Shown in pieces: positions 51,643 to 61,006 of a stretch of DNA of 64,000 nt. How positions within the stretch are numbered: position 1 is the first letter of the stretch; every line of letters begins with the position of its first letter. The notes below the pieces were generated by a model. That model worked only from the letters and a program-made list of their open reading frames with translations. It ran no database searches and had not been told where the DNA came from. The position numbers and the translations under genes were made by a program. This DNA is from Alphaproteobacteria bacterium (GTDB taxonomy: Bacteria > Pseudomonadota > Alphaproteobacteria > Caulobacterales > Caulobacteraceae), in contig JAHJOO010000017.1 of the NCBI GenBank assembly GCA_018820275.1, positions 1 through 64,000 on the forward strand, read 5' to 3'.

Positions 51643-52365
51643 TCAGGAGGCGGGGACATAGCCCGGTGAAATCGGCGAGGCAAGTCTCGCCGCGACGATC
51701 CCGTCCACCGCCGCCTCCAGCTCCCCGTACCCGTCGATCAGCGCATCGCCGCCCAGGTCGCGCGCCGGGATCTCGGTATAGCCGAAGCTGGTCATGATCA
51801 CCGGCACGCCCGTGGCGCGCGCGGCGGAAACGTCAGTGATCGAATCGCCGACCATGATGGCGCGGGCCGGATCGCCGCCGGCCTTCAGCACCGTCTCGCG
51901 GATGTGCGCCGCGTCGGGCTTGCGCGCCGACACCGCGTCGGCCCCGCAGATGGCCGCGAACCGGTCGGTCAGTCCCAGCTTCCCGAACAGCGCCAGCGAC
52001 AGGTGCGTCGGCTTGTTGGTCGCCACGCACAGCACCGCCCCGCGCGCCGCCAGCCGCTCCAGCGCGTCCTCGACGCCCGGATAGACGTGGCTGTGGTCGC
52101 AGATGTGGGCCAGATAGTCCTCGAGGAAGGCGGCCAGCAGCGCCGGTTGCGCCGCTTCGTCCCAGTCCGCCCCCGCCTCGCGGAACCCGTCCTTCAGCAG
52201 GGCCACCGCCCCGTGTCCGACCAGATGCCGCGCCGCCGAGATCGGTCGGGGCGGCAAGCCCCGCAGCGCCAGCAGCCGGTTCAGCGTGCCGATCAGGTCG
52301 GGCGCGGTCTCCATCAGGGTGCCGTCGAGGTCGAAGGCGATCGTCCAGCCGGTCAGGTCTTTCAT
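51643..52365 (-). CDS. gph: phosphoglycolate phosphatase (HAD family)
   Basis: A 240-residue HAD hydrolase that removes phosphate from 2-phosphoglycolate, made in DNA repair and by side reactions. Motif I is [10 protein letters not shown] (nucleophile Asp11 and Asp13), motif II is ATNKPT, motif III the Lys in ARKPD, and motif [11 protein letters not shown]. The cap domain is helical. The length is usual (220-250). It is divergent from glmU, 65 bp between starts, and the tRNA-Val gene follows directly. Confidence 0.9.
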   Translation of the reverse strand: MKDLTGWTIAFDLDGTLMETAPDLIGTLNRLLALRGLPPRPISAARHLVGHGAVALLKDGFREAGADWDEAAQPALLAAFLEDYLAHICDHSHVYPGVEDALERLAARGAVLCVATNKPTHLSLALFGKLGLTDRFAAICGADAVSARKPDAAHIRETVLKAGGDPARAIMVGDSITDVSAARATGVPVIMTSFGYTEIPARDLGGDALIDGYGELEAAVDGIVAARLASPISPGYVPAS

Positions 52366-52430
52366 GCGCCCGGTTCTATTTGAGTCCGCGCCGCCGTAAA
52401 ACGCGGCAAGTCGCCGAATCCGGAGCCCGC

Positions 52431-53768
52431 ATGACCCGTCGCGCCGCCATCATCCTCGCCGCCGGCCAGGGCACCCGGATGAAGTCCGGCCTGCCCAAGG
52501 TGCTGCACCCCGTCGGCGGCCGCGCCATGCTGGACCACGCCATCGACGCCGCCGAGGGTCTGGGCTGCGAGCGGGTCATCGTGGTGGTCGGCAATCACTC
52601 CCCGGAAGTGCGCGCCCACGTCGAGAAGCGCCTCGGCGCCGCCGCCGTCGCCGTCCAGGACCCGCCCCTGGGCACGGGCCACGCCGTGCTCGCCGCGCGC
52701 GACCTGATGGCCGACTTCGACGGCCAGGTGATCGTCACCTATGGCGACGTGCCCCTGCTGAAGGCCGCCGACATCGCCCCCGCCTTCGGCGACGCCCTGA
52801 CCGTGATCGGCTTCGAGGCGCGCGACGCCACCGGCTACGGCCGCCTGCTGATCGACGCCGACGGCGGGCTTGAGGCCATCGTCGAGCACAAGGAGGCGTC
52901 GCCCGACCAGCTGCGCGTTACCGCCTGCAACTCCGGCGTCATGGCCGCGCCGTCCCGCCTGCTGTTCGACCTGCTGGCCGAGGTCCGCAACGACAACGCC
53001 AAGGGCGAATACTATCTGACCGACGTCGTCGCCCTGGCCCGCGCCCGCGGCGAACCGGCCCGCGCCGTCTTCGCCGGCGAGGACGCCGTCATGGGCGTCA
53101 ACGCCCAGGGCGAACTGGCCCAGGCCGAGGCCCTGTTCCAGAAGGTGCGCCGCGAGGAGCTGCTGGCCTCGGGCGTGCGCATGCCCGCCCCCGACACCGT
53201 CTTCGTCAGCTGGGACACGGTCGTCGAGCCCGGGGCGGTGGTCGAGCCCTACGTCGTCTTCGGCCCGGGCGCCGTCGTGCGGGCCGGCGCGAAAATCCGC
53301 GCGTTCAGTCACGTCGAGGGTGCAGACGTCGGCCCGGGCGCCGAGGTCGGCCCCTATGCCCGCCTGCGCCCCGGCGCCAGGCTGGGCGAGAAGGCCAGAG
53401 TCGGCAATTTCGTCGAGGTGAAGAACGTCACCATGGGCGCGGGCGCCAAGGCCAACCACCTGGCCTATCTGGGCGACGGCGTGGTCGGGGCGGGCGCCAA
53501 CATCGGCGCGGGCACCATCTTCTGCAACTACGACGGCTTCTTCAAACACCGCACAGAGGTGGGGCAGGGGGCCTTCGTCGGCTCCAACAGCTCGCTGGTC
53601 GCGCCCGTCACCATCGGCGCGGGCGCCATGGTCGGTTCGGGCTCGGTCGTCACCTCGGACGTCGCGCCCGGCGACCTCGCCCTGGCCCGGGCGCCGCAGA
53701 CCGCCAAGGCCGGCTGGGCGGCCCGCTTTATGGACACGATGCGGGCGAAGAAGGCGGTGAAGGCATGA
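52431..53768 (+). CDS. glmU: bifunctional GlcN-1-P acetyltransferase / GlcNAc-1-P uridylyltransferase
   Basis: Makes UDP-GlcNAc for peptidoglycan and LPS from glucosamine-1-phosphate. It is 445 residues. N-terminal uridylyltransferase domain (about 1-225): [19 protein letters not shown] holds the UTP loop, then PLGTGHAV and TYGDVPLL. C-terminal left-handed beta-helix acetyltransferase domain (about 245-440): [18 protein letters not shown], and [10 protein letters not shown] with the catalytic His; [11 protein letters not shown] binds acetyl-CoA. The ATG at 52431 begins just before the first strand. The stop overlaps the rpiA start (ATGA). Confidence 0.95.
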   Translation: MTRRAAIILAAGQGTRMKSGLPKVLHPVGGRAMLDHAIDAAEGLGCERVIVVVGNHSPEVRAHVEKRLGAAAVAVQDPPLGTGHAVLAARDLMADFDGQVIVTYGDVPLLKAADIAPAFGDALTVIGFEARDATGYGRLLIDADGGLEAIVEHKEASPDQLRVTACNSGVMAAPSRLLFDLLAEVRNDNAKGEYYLTDVVALARARGEPARAVFAGEDAVMGVNAQGELAQAEALFQKVRREELLASGVRMPAPDTVFVSWDTVVEPGAVVEPYVVFGPGAVVRAGAKIRAFSHVEGADVGPGAEVGPYARLRPGARLGEKARVGNFVEVKNVTMGAGAKANHLAYLGDGVVGAGANIGAGTIFCNYDGFFKHRTEVGQGAFVGSNSSLVAPVTIGAGAMVGSGSVVTSDVAPGDLALARAPQTAKAGWAARFMDTMRAKKAVKA

Positions 53769-54451
53769 GCGCGGACGACCAGAAGAGACTCGCCGGCGAG
53801 GCCGCCGCCCTGCGCGTGGAGGCGGGCATGACGGTCGGCCTCGGCACCGGCTCCACGGCCGCCTGGTTCGTCCGGGCCCTGGCCGCGCGCAACCTGCCCG
53901 ACCTGCGCTGCGTCCCGACGTCGGAGGCCACCGCCGACCTCGCCCGCGAGCTCGGCCTGCCGCTGGTCACGCTGGAGGACGTCTCGCGCCTCGACCTGAC
54001 TGTCGACGGCGCCGACGAGATCGGCCCCGGCCTGGCCCTGATCAAGGGCGGCGGCGCGGCCCTGCTGCGCGAGAAGCTGGTGTGGGAGGCGTCCGCCCGC
54101 TGCCTCGTCATCGCCGACGCCGCCAAGGTCGTGCCCCACCTCGGGGCCTTCCCCCTGCCGATCGAGGTCGTCGCCTTCGGCCACAAGACCACGGGGAACC
54201 GCATCGCCGACGTCCTGATCGACCACGACGTCCCCGTCCCCGCCCGCGTCCGCACCGCCGAGCGGGGGCAGGTGCGCACCGACGGGGGCAACCTGATCTA
54301 TGACGCCAGATGCGGCGTCATCCACGATCCCGCCCGCCTCGCCGACGACCTGAAGCTGGTCACCGGCGTGGTCGAGCACGGCCTGTTCCTCGACCTCGCG
54401 GACGAGGCCATCATCGGCACGGACGCGGGCGTCGAGACGCTGCACCCCTGA
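53765..54451 (+). CDS. rpiA: ribose-5-phosphate isomerase A
   Basis: Interconverts ribose-5-phosphate and ribulose-5-phosphate in the pentose phosphate pathway. It is 228 residues. [15 protein letters not shown] binds phosphate; [10 protein letters not shown] contains catalytic Asp residues; [14 protein letters not shown] has the catalytic Glu and Lys; [11 protein letters not shown] is the C-terminal motif. It overlaps glmU by 4 bases and so is coupled to it, linking sugar phosphate supply for nucleotides and cell wall only loosely. Confidence 0.95.
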   Translation: MSADDQKRLAGEAAALRVEAGMTVGLGTGSTAAWFVRALAARNLPDLRCVPTSEATADLARELGLPLVTLEDVSRLDLTVDGADEIGPGLALIKGGGAALLREKLVWEASARCLVIADAAKVVPHLGAFPLPIEVVAFGHKTTGNRIADVLIDHDVPVPARVRTAERGQVRTDGGNLIYDARCGVIHDPARLADDLKLVTGVVEHGLFLDLADEAIIGTDAGVETLHP

Positions 54452-54491
54452 GGTCGCCTCCCTTCCTTCCCCGCTTGCCGGGGTAGAGGGA

Positions 54492-54505
54492 GATCGCATG
54501 CGATC
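54492..54505. other. perfect 14-bp palindrome GATCGCATGCGATC
   Basis: Located in the 108 bases between the convergent rpiA and threonylcarbamoyl-AMP synthase genes, with a weak GC hairpin just before it. It contains two GATC sites. It could be a protein-binding site or part of a bidirectional terminator; nothing else supports a role. Confidence 0.35.
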
Positions 54506-54559
54506 AACCGATCTGGCTCGCGGAGCGAGACGGATGGGGTGGCTGTGTCATCACGCTGA

Positions 54560-55477
54560 CTAGCCCACATGTCCGGCGGCGCGACGAAGGCGGTCGAAGA
54601 TGGCCTCGCCCAGTCCCTCGCGCGGGATCGGGGCCACGACGATGGCCGCAGGCCGCTCCCGATCGGCCTCCCGCAGCCGGCGGAACAGGTTCGCCGCAGC
54701 TTCGCGCAGGTCGCCCGTCGGGCTCAGGCTCCAGCGCGGCTCGCCCACGCCCGGGCCGAAGCCGAGCAGGATCTCGCCTGGCCGGACATCGGTCGTTTCG
54801 ATCCGGACCGGGGCATCGGGGGCATAGTGCAGCGCCAGTCGACCCGGGGAGCGGTGTCCGTCATCGCTGCCCGCCAGCGGTCCGACCACGGCCTCGATCT
54901 GCGCCCGCGTAACGGCCCCCGGCCGCAACAGGGCGACCCGGCCGTCCAGCACCGAGACGACGGTGCTCTCCAGCCCCACGGCGCAGGGCCCGCCGTCCAG
55001 CGCCTCGGCGACGGCGTGACCCGTCTCCTCAAGGGCGTCGGCGAAGGTGGTGGGGCTGGGCCGGCCCGAGCGGTTGGCCGAGGGCGCCACGACGGCCCCG
55101 CCGAAGGCCGCGATCACGGCGCGCGCGGTCGCGTGTCCGGGGACGCGCACCGCGACGCTGTCCAGCCCGGCCCGGGCCAGGTCGCACACGCCCCCGCCCT
55201 CGCGCGCCGGGGCCACGAGCGTCAGGGGGCCGGGCCAGAAGGCCTCGGCCAGCCTCCGCGCCACCGGGCCGAAGACGGCCACCCGCTCCGCCTGTCCGAC
55301 GTCGGCGACGTGGGCGATCAGGGGATTGAAACGCGGTCGGCCCTTGGCCTCGAACACCCGCGCCACGGCCTCCGGGGTCGCCGCGTCGGCGCCCAGACCA
55401 TAGACGGTCTCGGTCGGCAGAAGGATCAGCTCGCCCGCCGCCAGCGCGGCCGCGGCCCGCGCCACGGCGTCCGTCAT
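54560..55477 (-). CDS. sua5: L-threonylcarbamoyladenylate synthase (Sua5/YrdC/YciO type)
   Basis: Makes threonylcarbamoyl-AMP from threonine, bicarbonate and ATP for t6A37 of ANN-decoding tRNAs. It is 305 residues: a YrdC domain (about 5-195) with LLPTETVYGLGADA, KGRPRFNPLIAHV, WPGPLTLV, VAVRVPGH, VAPSANRSGRPSPT and GLESTVV, plus a C-terminal Sua5 domain (about 210-300), so it is the long Sua5 form rather than short TsaC. The ATG at 55477 overlaps the stop of the cytochrome b561 gene (ATGA). Confidence 0.93.
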   Translation of the reverse strand: MTDAVARAAAALAAGELILLPTETVYGLGADAATPEAVARVFEAKGRPRFNPLIAHVADVGQAERVAVFGPVARRLAEAFWPGPLTLVAPAREGGGVCDLARAGLDSVAVRVPGHATARAVIAAFGGAVVAPSANRSGRPSPTTFADALEETGHAVAEALDGGPCAVGLESTVVSVLDGRVALLRPGAVTRAQIEAVVGPLAGSDDGHRSPGRLALHYAPDAPVRIETTDVRPGEILLGFGPGVGEPRWSLSPTGDLREAAANLFRRLREADRERPAAIVVAPIPREGLGEAIFDRLRRAAGHVG

Positions 55478-56025
55478 GGGCGGCGCGGGATCGCCGGGAT
55501 CATCCGGTGCAGCACGTCGTCGCGATCCCCGAAGTGATGCTTCAGGGCCCCCGCCACGTGCAGGAACAGCAGGACGTACAGAAGTTTGGGCAGGGCCTCG
55601 TGCACGTCCATCAGCGTCCCCGCCAGTTCGCGCCCCCCGCCGATCGGCAGCAGGGGAAAGTCGAACAGGCCGTACCATTCGAAGCCGCGCCCGGCCGCGG
55701 ACCCGGCCAGCCAGCCGGTCAGGGGCAGGGCCAGCAGCAGGACGTAGAACAGCACGTGCGTCGTCCGCGCCGCGATCCTCTGCCAGCGCGGCGTCGTCGC
55801 CGGCAGGGCGAGGGCCGGATTGGCCGCGCGCCAGCCCAGACGCGCGAGGGTCAGGATCAGGATCGTCACCCCGCCCGACTTGTGCAGCATCATCCACAGG
55901 CCGCGTTCCGGCCCGCTGACGGATTCGGCGACGGTGATCAGCCCGATCTGGCCGAGCACCAGAAGGGCCGTGACCCAGTGCAGGGTCAGGGACACGGTCG
56001 AATAGCGATGGCGGGGTTCGCCCAT
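55474..56025 (-). CDS. cytochrome b561
   Basis: A 183-residue di-haem inner-membrane protein with four helices, PF01292 type. Haem ligands should be the His residues in LTLHWVTALL (helix 1), MLHKSGGVTIL (helix 2), ARTTHVLFYVLLLALPLTGW (helix 3) and LLYVLLFLHVAGALKHHF (helix 4). Such proteins pass electrons from quinol or superoxide. The ATG at 56025 has a strong Shine-Dalgarno (ggaaggg, 6 bases upstream). It is first of a two-gene run with sua5 and divergent from the acyl-CoA dehydrogenase gene. Confidence 0.92.
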   Translation of the reverse strand: MGEPRHRYSTVSLTLHWVTALLVLGQIGLITVAESVSGPERGLWMMLHKSGGVTILILTLARLGWRAANPALALPATTPRWQRIAARTTHVLFYVLLLALPLTGWLAGSAAGRGFEWYGLFDFPLLPIGGGRELAGTLMDVHEALPKLLYVLLFLHVAGALKHHFGDRDDVLHRMIPAIPRRP

Positions 56026-56112
56026 GGGTCTTCCCTTCCGCTGCGGCACAGGGTCACCTTGGGCCATGCGCCGCACTTCGCCAAGACGCGTGACCGGCTG
56101 GAGGAACTGCCC

Positions 56113-57897
56113 ATGACCTATCGCGCGCCCGTCCGCGACCTGATCTTCACGCTGAAGGCCGTCGCCGGCGTCGACCGCGTCGCCGCCACGGGCGCCTTTC
56201 CGGATTTCGACGACGACCTGATGCGCGCCGTGCTGGAGGCGGCGGGCGACTTCTCCGCCAACGTCCTCGCGCCCCTGAACTGGCCCGGCGATCAGGCCGG
56301 GGCCTCATACGCCAACGGCGCGGTGACCGCCGCGCCGGGCTTCGCCGACGCCTATCGCCAGTTCGCCGAGGGCGGCTGGACCGGGCTCGGCGCGCCCCCT
56401 GAGCACGGCGGCCAGGGCCTGCCCAAGGCGCTGGAACTGGCCGCCTACGAGACCGTCCACGCCGCCAACATGGCCTTCGGCCTGTGCCCCATGCTGTCGC
56501 TGGCCGCCGTCGAGGCCCTCGAGGCCCACGGCACGGACCGCCAGAAGGCCACCTGGCTGCCGAAACTGGTGTCCGGCGAATGGACCGGCGCCATGGTCCT
56601 GACCGAGCCGCATGCGGGCACGGACCTCGGGGCCCTGACCTCGACCGCCGTGCCCAACGGCGACGGGACCTACGCCCTCACCGGCCAGAAGATCTTCATC
56701 ACCTGGGGCGACCATGACGTCACCGACAACATCGTCCACATGGTGCTGGCGCGACTGCCCGACGCGCCCCCGGGGCCCAAGGGGATCAGCCTGTTCCTCG
56801 CCCCCAAATACCTGCTGAAGCCGGACGGCAGCCTCGGCGCGCGCAACGCCTTCCGCCCGGTGGGCGTGGAGCACAAGCTGGGCATCCACGCCTCGCCGAC
56901 CTGCGTCATGAGCTATGAGGGCGCGACGGCCGAGCTGGTCGGCAAGCCGAATGAGGGCCTGTCGCACATGTTCGTCATGATGAACGCCGCGCGGCTGGCC
57001 GTCGGCGTCGAGGGGGTCGGCATCGCCGAGCGCGCCTATCAGGGCGCTCTCGCCTACGCCCTGGATCGTCGCCAGGGCCGCAGCGCGCTCACCGGCGCGC
57101 CGAACGCCCTGATCGCGGATCATCCCGACGTGCGCCGCATGCTCTCGGTGATGAAGGCGAAGATCGCGGCCGCGCGGGCCATCTGCCTGTCCTGCGGGGT
57201 CGCCGCCGACCTCGCGCGCCACGCCCCGACGGTCGAGGAACGCGTCGCCTGGAAGGGTCGCGAGGACCTGCTGACCCCGATCGCCAAGGCCTGGTCGACC
57301 GATGTCGGCTGCGAGGTCGCCTCGATGGGCGTGCAGATCCACGGCGGCATGGGCTTCATCGAGGAGACGGGGGCCGCCCAGCATTATCGCGACGCCCGCA
57401 TCGCTCCGATCTACGAGGGCACCAACGGCATCCAGGCCATGGACCTCGTCGGCCGCAAACTGTCGCAGGACGGCGGAGACGCCGCCCGGGCGATCCTGGC
57501 CGAGATGAAGTCCGACCTCGTCCGCCTGCCGCGCCTCTATTCGGGCAAGCCCCTGGAGCGTCTCCAGGACGCGGTCGAGGCGGCCGAGGACGCCACCCTC
57601 TGGCTGCTGGACGCGAAGGCCGATCCCGCCCGCGCCGCCGATGTCCTCGCCGGGGCGGATGCCTATCTGAAGCTGATGGGCGACGTGATCGGTGGCTGGC
57701 TGCTGGCCCGCGGCGCCATGGAGGCGCGCGCCGAACTGGACTCCGGCCAGGGCGATCCCGTCTTCCTCGAGGGCCGCATCGCCCTCTACGAGGTCTACGC
57801 CGCCAACGTGCTCGGCCACGCCTCCAGCCGGTTGGCCGCCGTCGGACAGGGCGCCGCCCTGCTTCAGCGCATGTCGGCCGAGGTGCTCGCCGGCTGA
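56113..57897 (+). CDS. acyl-CoA dehydrogenase
   Basis: A 594-residue FAD enzyme of fatty acid beta-oxidation, from the long family with an extra N-terminal and C-terminal domain (as in proteobacterial FadE-like and 3-methylmercaptopropionyl-CoA dehydrogenases, DmdC). GAMVLTEPHAGTDLGAL and ITWGDHD bind FAD and substrate; VQIHGGMGFIEETGAAQHYRDARIAPIYEGTNGIQAMDLVGRKL is the very conserved C-terminal signature with the catalytic Glu (IYEGTNGIQ). By this signature it belongs to the DmdC/AcdA-type group; its own substrate is unknown. A lone gene. Confidence 0.9.
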   Translation: MTYRAPVRDLIFTLKAVAGVDRVAATGAFPDFDDDLMRAVLEAAGDFSANVLAPLNWPGDQAGASYANGAVTAAPGFADAYRQFAEGGWTGLGAPPEHGGQGLPKALELAAYETVHAANMAFGLCPMLSLAAVEALEAHGTDRQKATWLPKLVSGEWTGAMVLTEPHAGTDLGALTSTAVPNGDGTYALTGQKIFITWGDHDVTDNIVHMVLARLPDAPPGPKGISLFLAPKYLLKPDGSLGARNAFRPVGVEHKLGIHASPTCVMSYEGATAELVGKPNEGLSHMFVMMNAARLAVGVEGVGIAERAYQGALAYALDRRQGRSALTGAPNALIADHPDVRRMLSVMKAKIAAARAICLSCGVAADLARHAPTVEERVAWKGREDLLTPIAKAWSTDVGCEVASMGVQIHGGMGFIEETGAAQHYRDARIAPIYEGTNGIQAMDLVGRKLSQDGGDAARAILAEMKSDLVRLPRLYSGKPLERLQDAVEAAEDATLWLLDAKADPARAADVLAGADAYLKLMGDVIGGWLLARGAMEARAELDSGQGDPVFLEGRIALYEVYAANVLGHASSRLAAVGQGAALLQRMSAEVLAG

Positions 57898-58061
57898 CCG
57901 GCCAGCGGCAGCTCGATCACGAACCGCGCACCCCCCGCGGCACCGTCCTCCAGCCGCGCCGCGCCGCCCGCCTGCTGCGCCATTCCGGCCACCTGCGCCA
58001 GCCCCAGCCCGGTGCCGACGCCGGCGGGCTTGGTCGGCGCGGCGGTTCCGGTGCCGCGTCG
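57864..58061 (-). pseudogene. remnant of a histidine kinase ATPase domain
   Basis: The minus strand from 58061 to 57864 is open for 65 codons with no start and encodes the last part of a HATPase: TKPAGVGTGLGLAQVAGM (G2 box), then AGGAARLEDG and GARFVIELPLAG. An in-frame TGA at 58062-58064 cuts it off from the rest, and nothing kinase-like is found further upstream. The 3' end runs about 30 bases into the acyl-CoA dehydrogenase gene. It appears to be the tail left from a deleted kinase gene. Confidence 0.68.
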
Positions 58062-58141
58062 TCAGGAATCGGGAGGATTCCCCGCTCGACGGCCCGCGCC
58101 GCTTCGGCGATGCTTCGCCATCGCCTTGGAGGGACGACCAC

Positions 58142-58597
58142 ATGATGAAATCGCTGATCGGGGGCGTCGCCGCCCTCATGCTGACCGCCGGCGCGGCCGC
58201 CGCCGACGAATGGGAGGCCATCGCGGTCTCCGACAACGCCGTGATGGCCGTGGACTGGGGTTCGCTGCGAATCAACGGCAACACGCGCCAGATCAACACC
58301 GCCCTGGTCGCGGTCGCGCCCGAGCCCGGACAGTTCGACTGGGCCACGTCGCTGGTCGACATCGACTGTTCGCGGACACGCTACAAGACCGTGCGGTCGA
58401 GCTTCTTCTACATCGACGGCCGCTCGGCCTCCGACGACTTCGTCGGCGACGGCAGCTGGACCAACATCAGCCCGGGCGCGCTGATGGACGACGTGCGCAG
58501 CCAGGTCTGCGCTGCCTCGCCGGGCAAGCAGGGCTATTTCGACGATCCGCAGACCTTCGCGATCAACGCCCGCCGGGTGATGCTCGAAGCGAACTGA
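58142..58597 (+). CDS. small secreted protein of unknown function
   Basis: A 151-residue protein with a signal peptide (MMKSLIGGVAALMLTAGAAAAD). The mature part has features of surface-adhesin CNP1/DUF-type beta domains: EWEAIAVSDNAVMAVDWGSLRI, INTALVAVAP, LVDIDCSRTRYKTVRSSFFYIDG, SQVCAAS. Two Cys (DIDCS and QVCAA) likely form a disulfide. The pattern, where a per-residue variable such as NAVMAVD is followed by a C-x-n-R-Y motif, is common in alphaproteobacteria, but I cannot name a function. Start ATG at 58142, with a good Shine-Dalgarno ggaggga. Confidence 0.7.
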   Translation: MMKSLIGGVAALMLTAGAAAADEWEAIAVSDNAVMAVDWGSLRINGNTRQINTALVAVAPEPGQFDWATSLVDIDCSRTRYKTVRSSFFYIDGRSASDDFVGDGSWTNISPGALMDDVRSQVCAASPGKQGYFDDPQTFAINARRVMLEAN

Positions 58598-58639
58598 GGC
58601 GGAGCGGCGGACCGCGGTCCGACCCGACCCGGAGCGGCG

Positions 58640-60925
58640 TCAACGAGTCAGGGCGAACCTGGCCGGGACGCCGCTCTGGGCGTCCGGCGCCAGCCAGACG
58701 TCGAACTCGCCCGGTTCCACCGTCCATCGGTTCTCCGGCCCCATATACTCCAGCGCCGAGCGGTCCAGCACGAAGGCGACCCGTCGGGTTTCGCCGGCGT
58801 CCAGCCGCACCTTGCGGAAGCCCTTGAGCTCGCGCACCGGCCGCGTCAGACGCGCGACCCGGTCCCGGATGTAGAGCTGCACGGTCTCTTCCACCGCGCG
58901 GTCACCGCCGTTCGTGACCTCCACCCAGATCTCCAGACGACCGTCCCAGGGCAGGGTCTCTCCGGTCCGCTGCGTGGGGCCGTAGGTCACCGGCGCATAG
59001 GTCAGTCCATGCCCGAACGGCCACGCCGCGCTGTGCGGCGCCTCGCGGAACTGGGTCCGGAATTCCTCCCGCGGCGGGGCCGGATCGGCCGGCCGCCCGG
59101 TGGGCTTGTGATCGTAGTGGAACGGCTGCTGGCCGGAGACGTGGGGGAAGCTGACCGGCAGACGCCCCGACGGGGAATGATCGCCGAACAGCAGGTCCGC
59201 GAGCGCATGACCGTGCTGACTGCCGAGAAACCAGGTGACCAGGATGGCGTCGGCATCCCGGATGGCCCCCTCCAGCGCGAGGGCGCGGCCGGTCCGGAGC
59301 AGGACGACGGTCGGCTTGCCCACCGCCTTCACGGCCTCGGCCAGCGCCTGCTGCGCCGCCGGCACGACGATCTCGGCGCGGGACTGGGCCTCGGCCGACA
59401 TGCGCGTCTCCTCGCCGACGGCGAGGATGACGACGTCCGCCGCGCGGGCCGCGGCGACGGCACGCTCCAGCCCTCCGTCGATCGGCGTCTCCGGGTCCGA
59501 GCCGCGCACGAAGCTCACGGCGGCGTCGGGTCCGAGCGCGGCACGCAGGCCGGCCTCGAGCGACACGGCGCGGCTGCGGTCGCCCCAGATGGTCCACGGG
59601 CCGAACACGTCGCCGTCGGCCGCGGGTCCGATCACGGCGATGCGCTTGCCGCGCCTGGGCAGGGGCAGGAGGCCGCCCTCGTTCTTCAGCAGGACCGCCG
59701 ACTTGCGTCCGGCCTCGCGTGCCAGGACGTGGTGCTCGGGGGCGTTCACCTCGCGCCGTTCCACCGCCACGTCCGAGCCCTTGTAGGGATCGTCGAACAG
59801 GCCGAGCGCGGCCTTCACGCCCAGCACGCGCCGCACCGCGCGGTCGACCACGGCCATGGGCACGTCGCCCTTCGCCACGAGGTCCGGGATATGGGCGTTG
59901 TAGAGGCCCGACACCATGCTCATGTCGACGCCGGCCAGCAGCGCGATCCGCGCCGCGTCGCGACCGTCCTCGGCGAAGCCGTGGGCGATCATCTCCTCTT
60001 CCGAGGTGAAGTCCGAGACGACGTAGCCCTCGAAGCCCCACTCGTCGCGCAGGATGTCCGTGAGCAGCCATGCGTTGCCGGTCGCCGGTACGCCGTTGAC
60101 CTCGTTGAAGGCGCTCATCGTCGACAGGGCGCCGGCGTCGAAGCCGGCCTTGAACGGCGGCAGATAGACTCCGCGAAGCCGCTGCTCCGACATGTCCGTG
60201 GTGTTGTAGTCCAGCCCGGCCTCGGCTGCTCCATAGGCGGCGAAGTGCTTGGGCGTGGCGAGGATCGCGTCGGCTCGCGAGAGATCGGGCCCCTGAAAGC
60301 CGCGCACCCGCGCCGCCGCCAGCACCGAGCCGAGGAAGACGTCCTCGCCGGCACCCTCGACGACCCGGCCCCAGCGCTGGTCACGGCCGACGTCGACCAT
60401 GGGCGCATAGGTCTGGTGGATGCCGGAGGCGGCGGACTCCCGGGCGGCCGCGCGCGCGGTGCGTTCGGCCAGGCCGGCGTCCCAGGCCGCCGCCTCGCCG
60501 AGCGGGACCGGGAAGACGGTATAGAGGCCGTGGATCACGTCGGCCGCGAACAGAAGCGGGATGCCGAGTCGGCTCTCCTTCACGGCGATGTCCTGGATGG
60601 TCCGCGCGCCCGCGGCACCGACGCCGTTGAACAGGGAGCCGATCTGGCCCTGGCGGATCATCCCGGCGATCCGGGCCGGATCGCCGTCCTTGTCGACCGG
60701 ATTGATCTCCTGCGGGCGGTGGCGGAAGGGATCGTTGAAGAGGCTGAGCTGGCCCGCCTTCTCGGCGATCGTCATGCGGCCGACCAGGTCGTCGATGCGG
60801 GCGGCGTGGCGGACGCGCGCGTCCTGGGCCGCGGCGGAGCGGACCGAGATCATGAAACTGGCCGCCAGCAGACCCGCGCCTCCCAGCAGGGCGCGACGGG
60901 AGGGCGAGGGCGTGCGGACGGTCAT
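58640..60925 (-). CDS. bglX: periplasmic GH3 beta-glucosidase, BglX-like
   Basis: A 761-residue glycoside hydrolase family 3 enzyme that releases glucose from the non-reducing end of beta-glucans. The N-terminus SRRALLGGAGLLAASF is a twin-arginine type signal ending at AAAQ. GH3 N-domain (about 45-370): KHFAAYGAAEAG and nucleophile Asp305 in GYVVSDFTSEEEM; GH3 C-domain with the acid/base Glu in VGEETRMSAEAQSR; fibronectin-III-like domain at the end (VQLYIRDRVARLTRPVRELKGF). Length as E. coli BglX (765). It stands alone, 9 kb from the ABC locus, but could finish the cleavage of sugars used by it. Confidence 0.93.
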   Translation of the reverse strand: MTVRTPSPSRRALLGGAGLLAASFMISVRSAAAQDARVRHAARIDDLVGRMTIAEKAGQLSLFNDPFRHRPQEINPVDKDGDPARIAGMIRQGQIGSLFNGVGAAGARTIQDIAVKESRLGIPLLFAADVIHGLYTVFPVPLGEAAAWDAGLAERTARAAARESAASGIHQTYAPMVDVGRDQRWGRVVEGAGEDVFLGSVLAAARVRGFQGPDLSRADAILATPKHFAAYGAAEAGLDYNTTDMSEQRLRGVYLPPFKAGFDAGALSTMSAFNEVNGVPATGNAWLLTDILRDEWGFEGYVVSDFTSEEEMIAHGFAEDGRDAARIALLAGVDMSMVSGLYNAHIPDLVAKGDVPMAVVDRAVRRVLGVKAALGLFDDPYKGSDVAVERREVNAPEHHVLAREAGRKSAVLLKNEGGLLPLPRRGKRIAVIGPAADGDVFGPWTIWGDRSRAVSLEAGLRAALGPDAAVSFVRGSDPETPIDGGLERAVAAARAADVVILAVGEETRMSAEAQSRAEIVVPAAQQALAEAVKAVGKPTVVLLRTGRALALEGAIRDADAILVTWFLGSQHGHALADLLFGDHSPSGRLPVSFPHVSGQQPFHYDHKPTGRPADPAPPREEFRTQFREAPHSAAWPFGHGLTYAPVTYGPTQRTGETLPWDGRLEIWVEVTNGGDRAVEETVQLYIRDRVARLTRPVRELKGFRKVRLDAGETRRVAFVLDRSALEYMGPENRWTVEPGEFDVWLAPDAQSGVPARFALTR

Positions 60926-61006
60926 GACGATCCCTGGTCTGCGGAGGCGGAGCCTCGACTTACGCCAAGCCGGGCGGTCGGTGGGATCACACCGGGTTTC
61001 GCCGGC

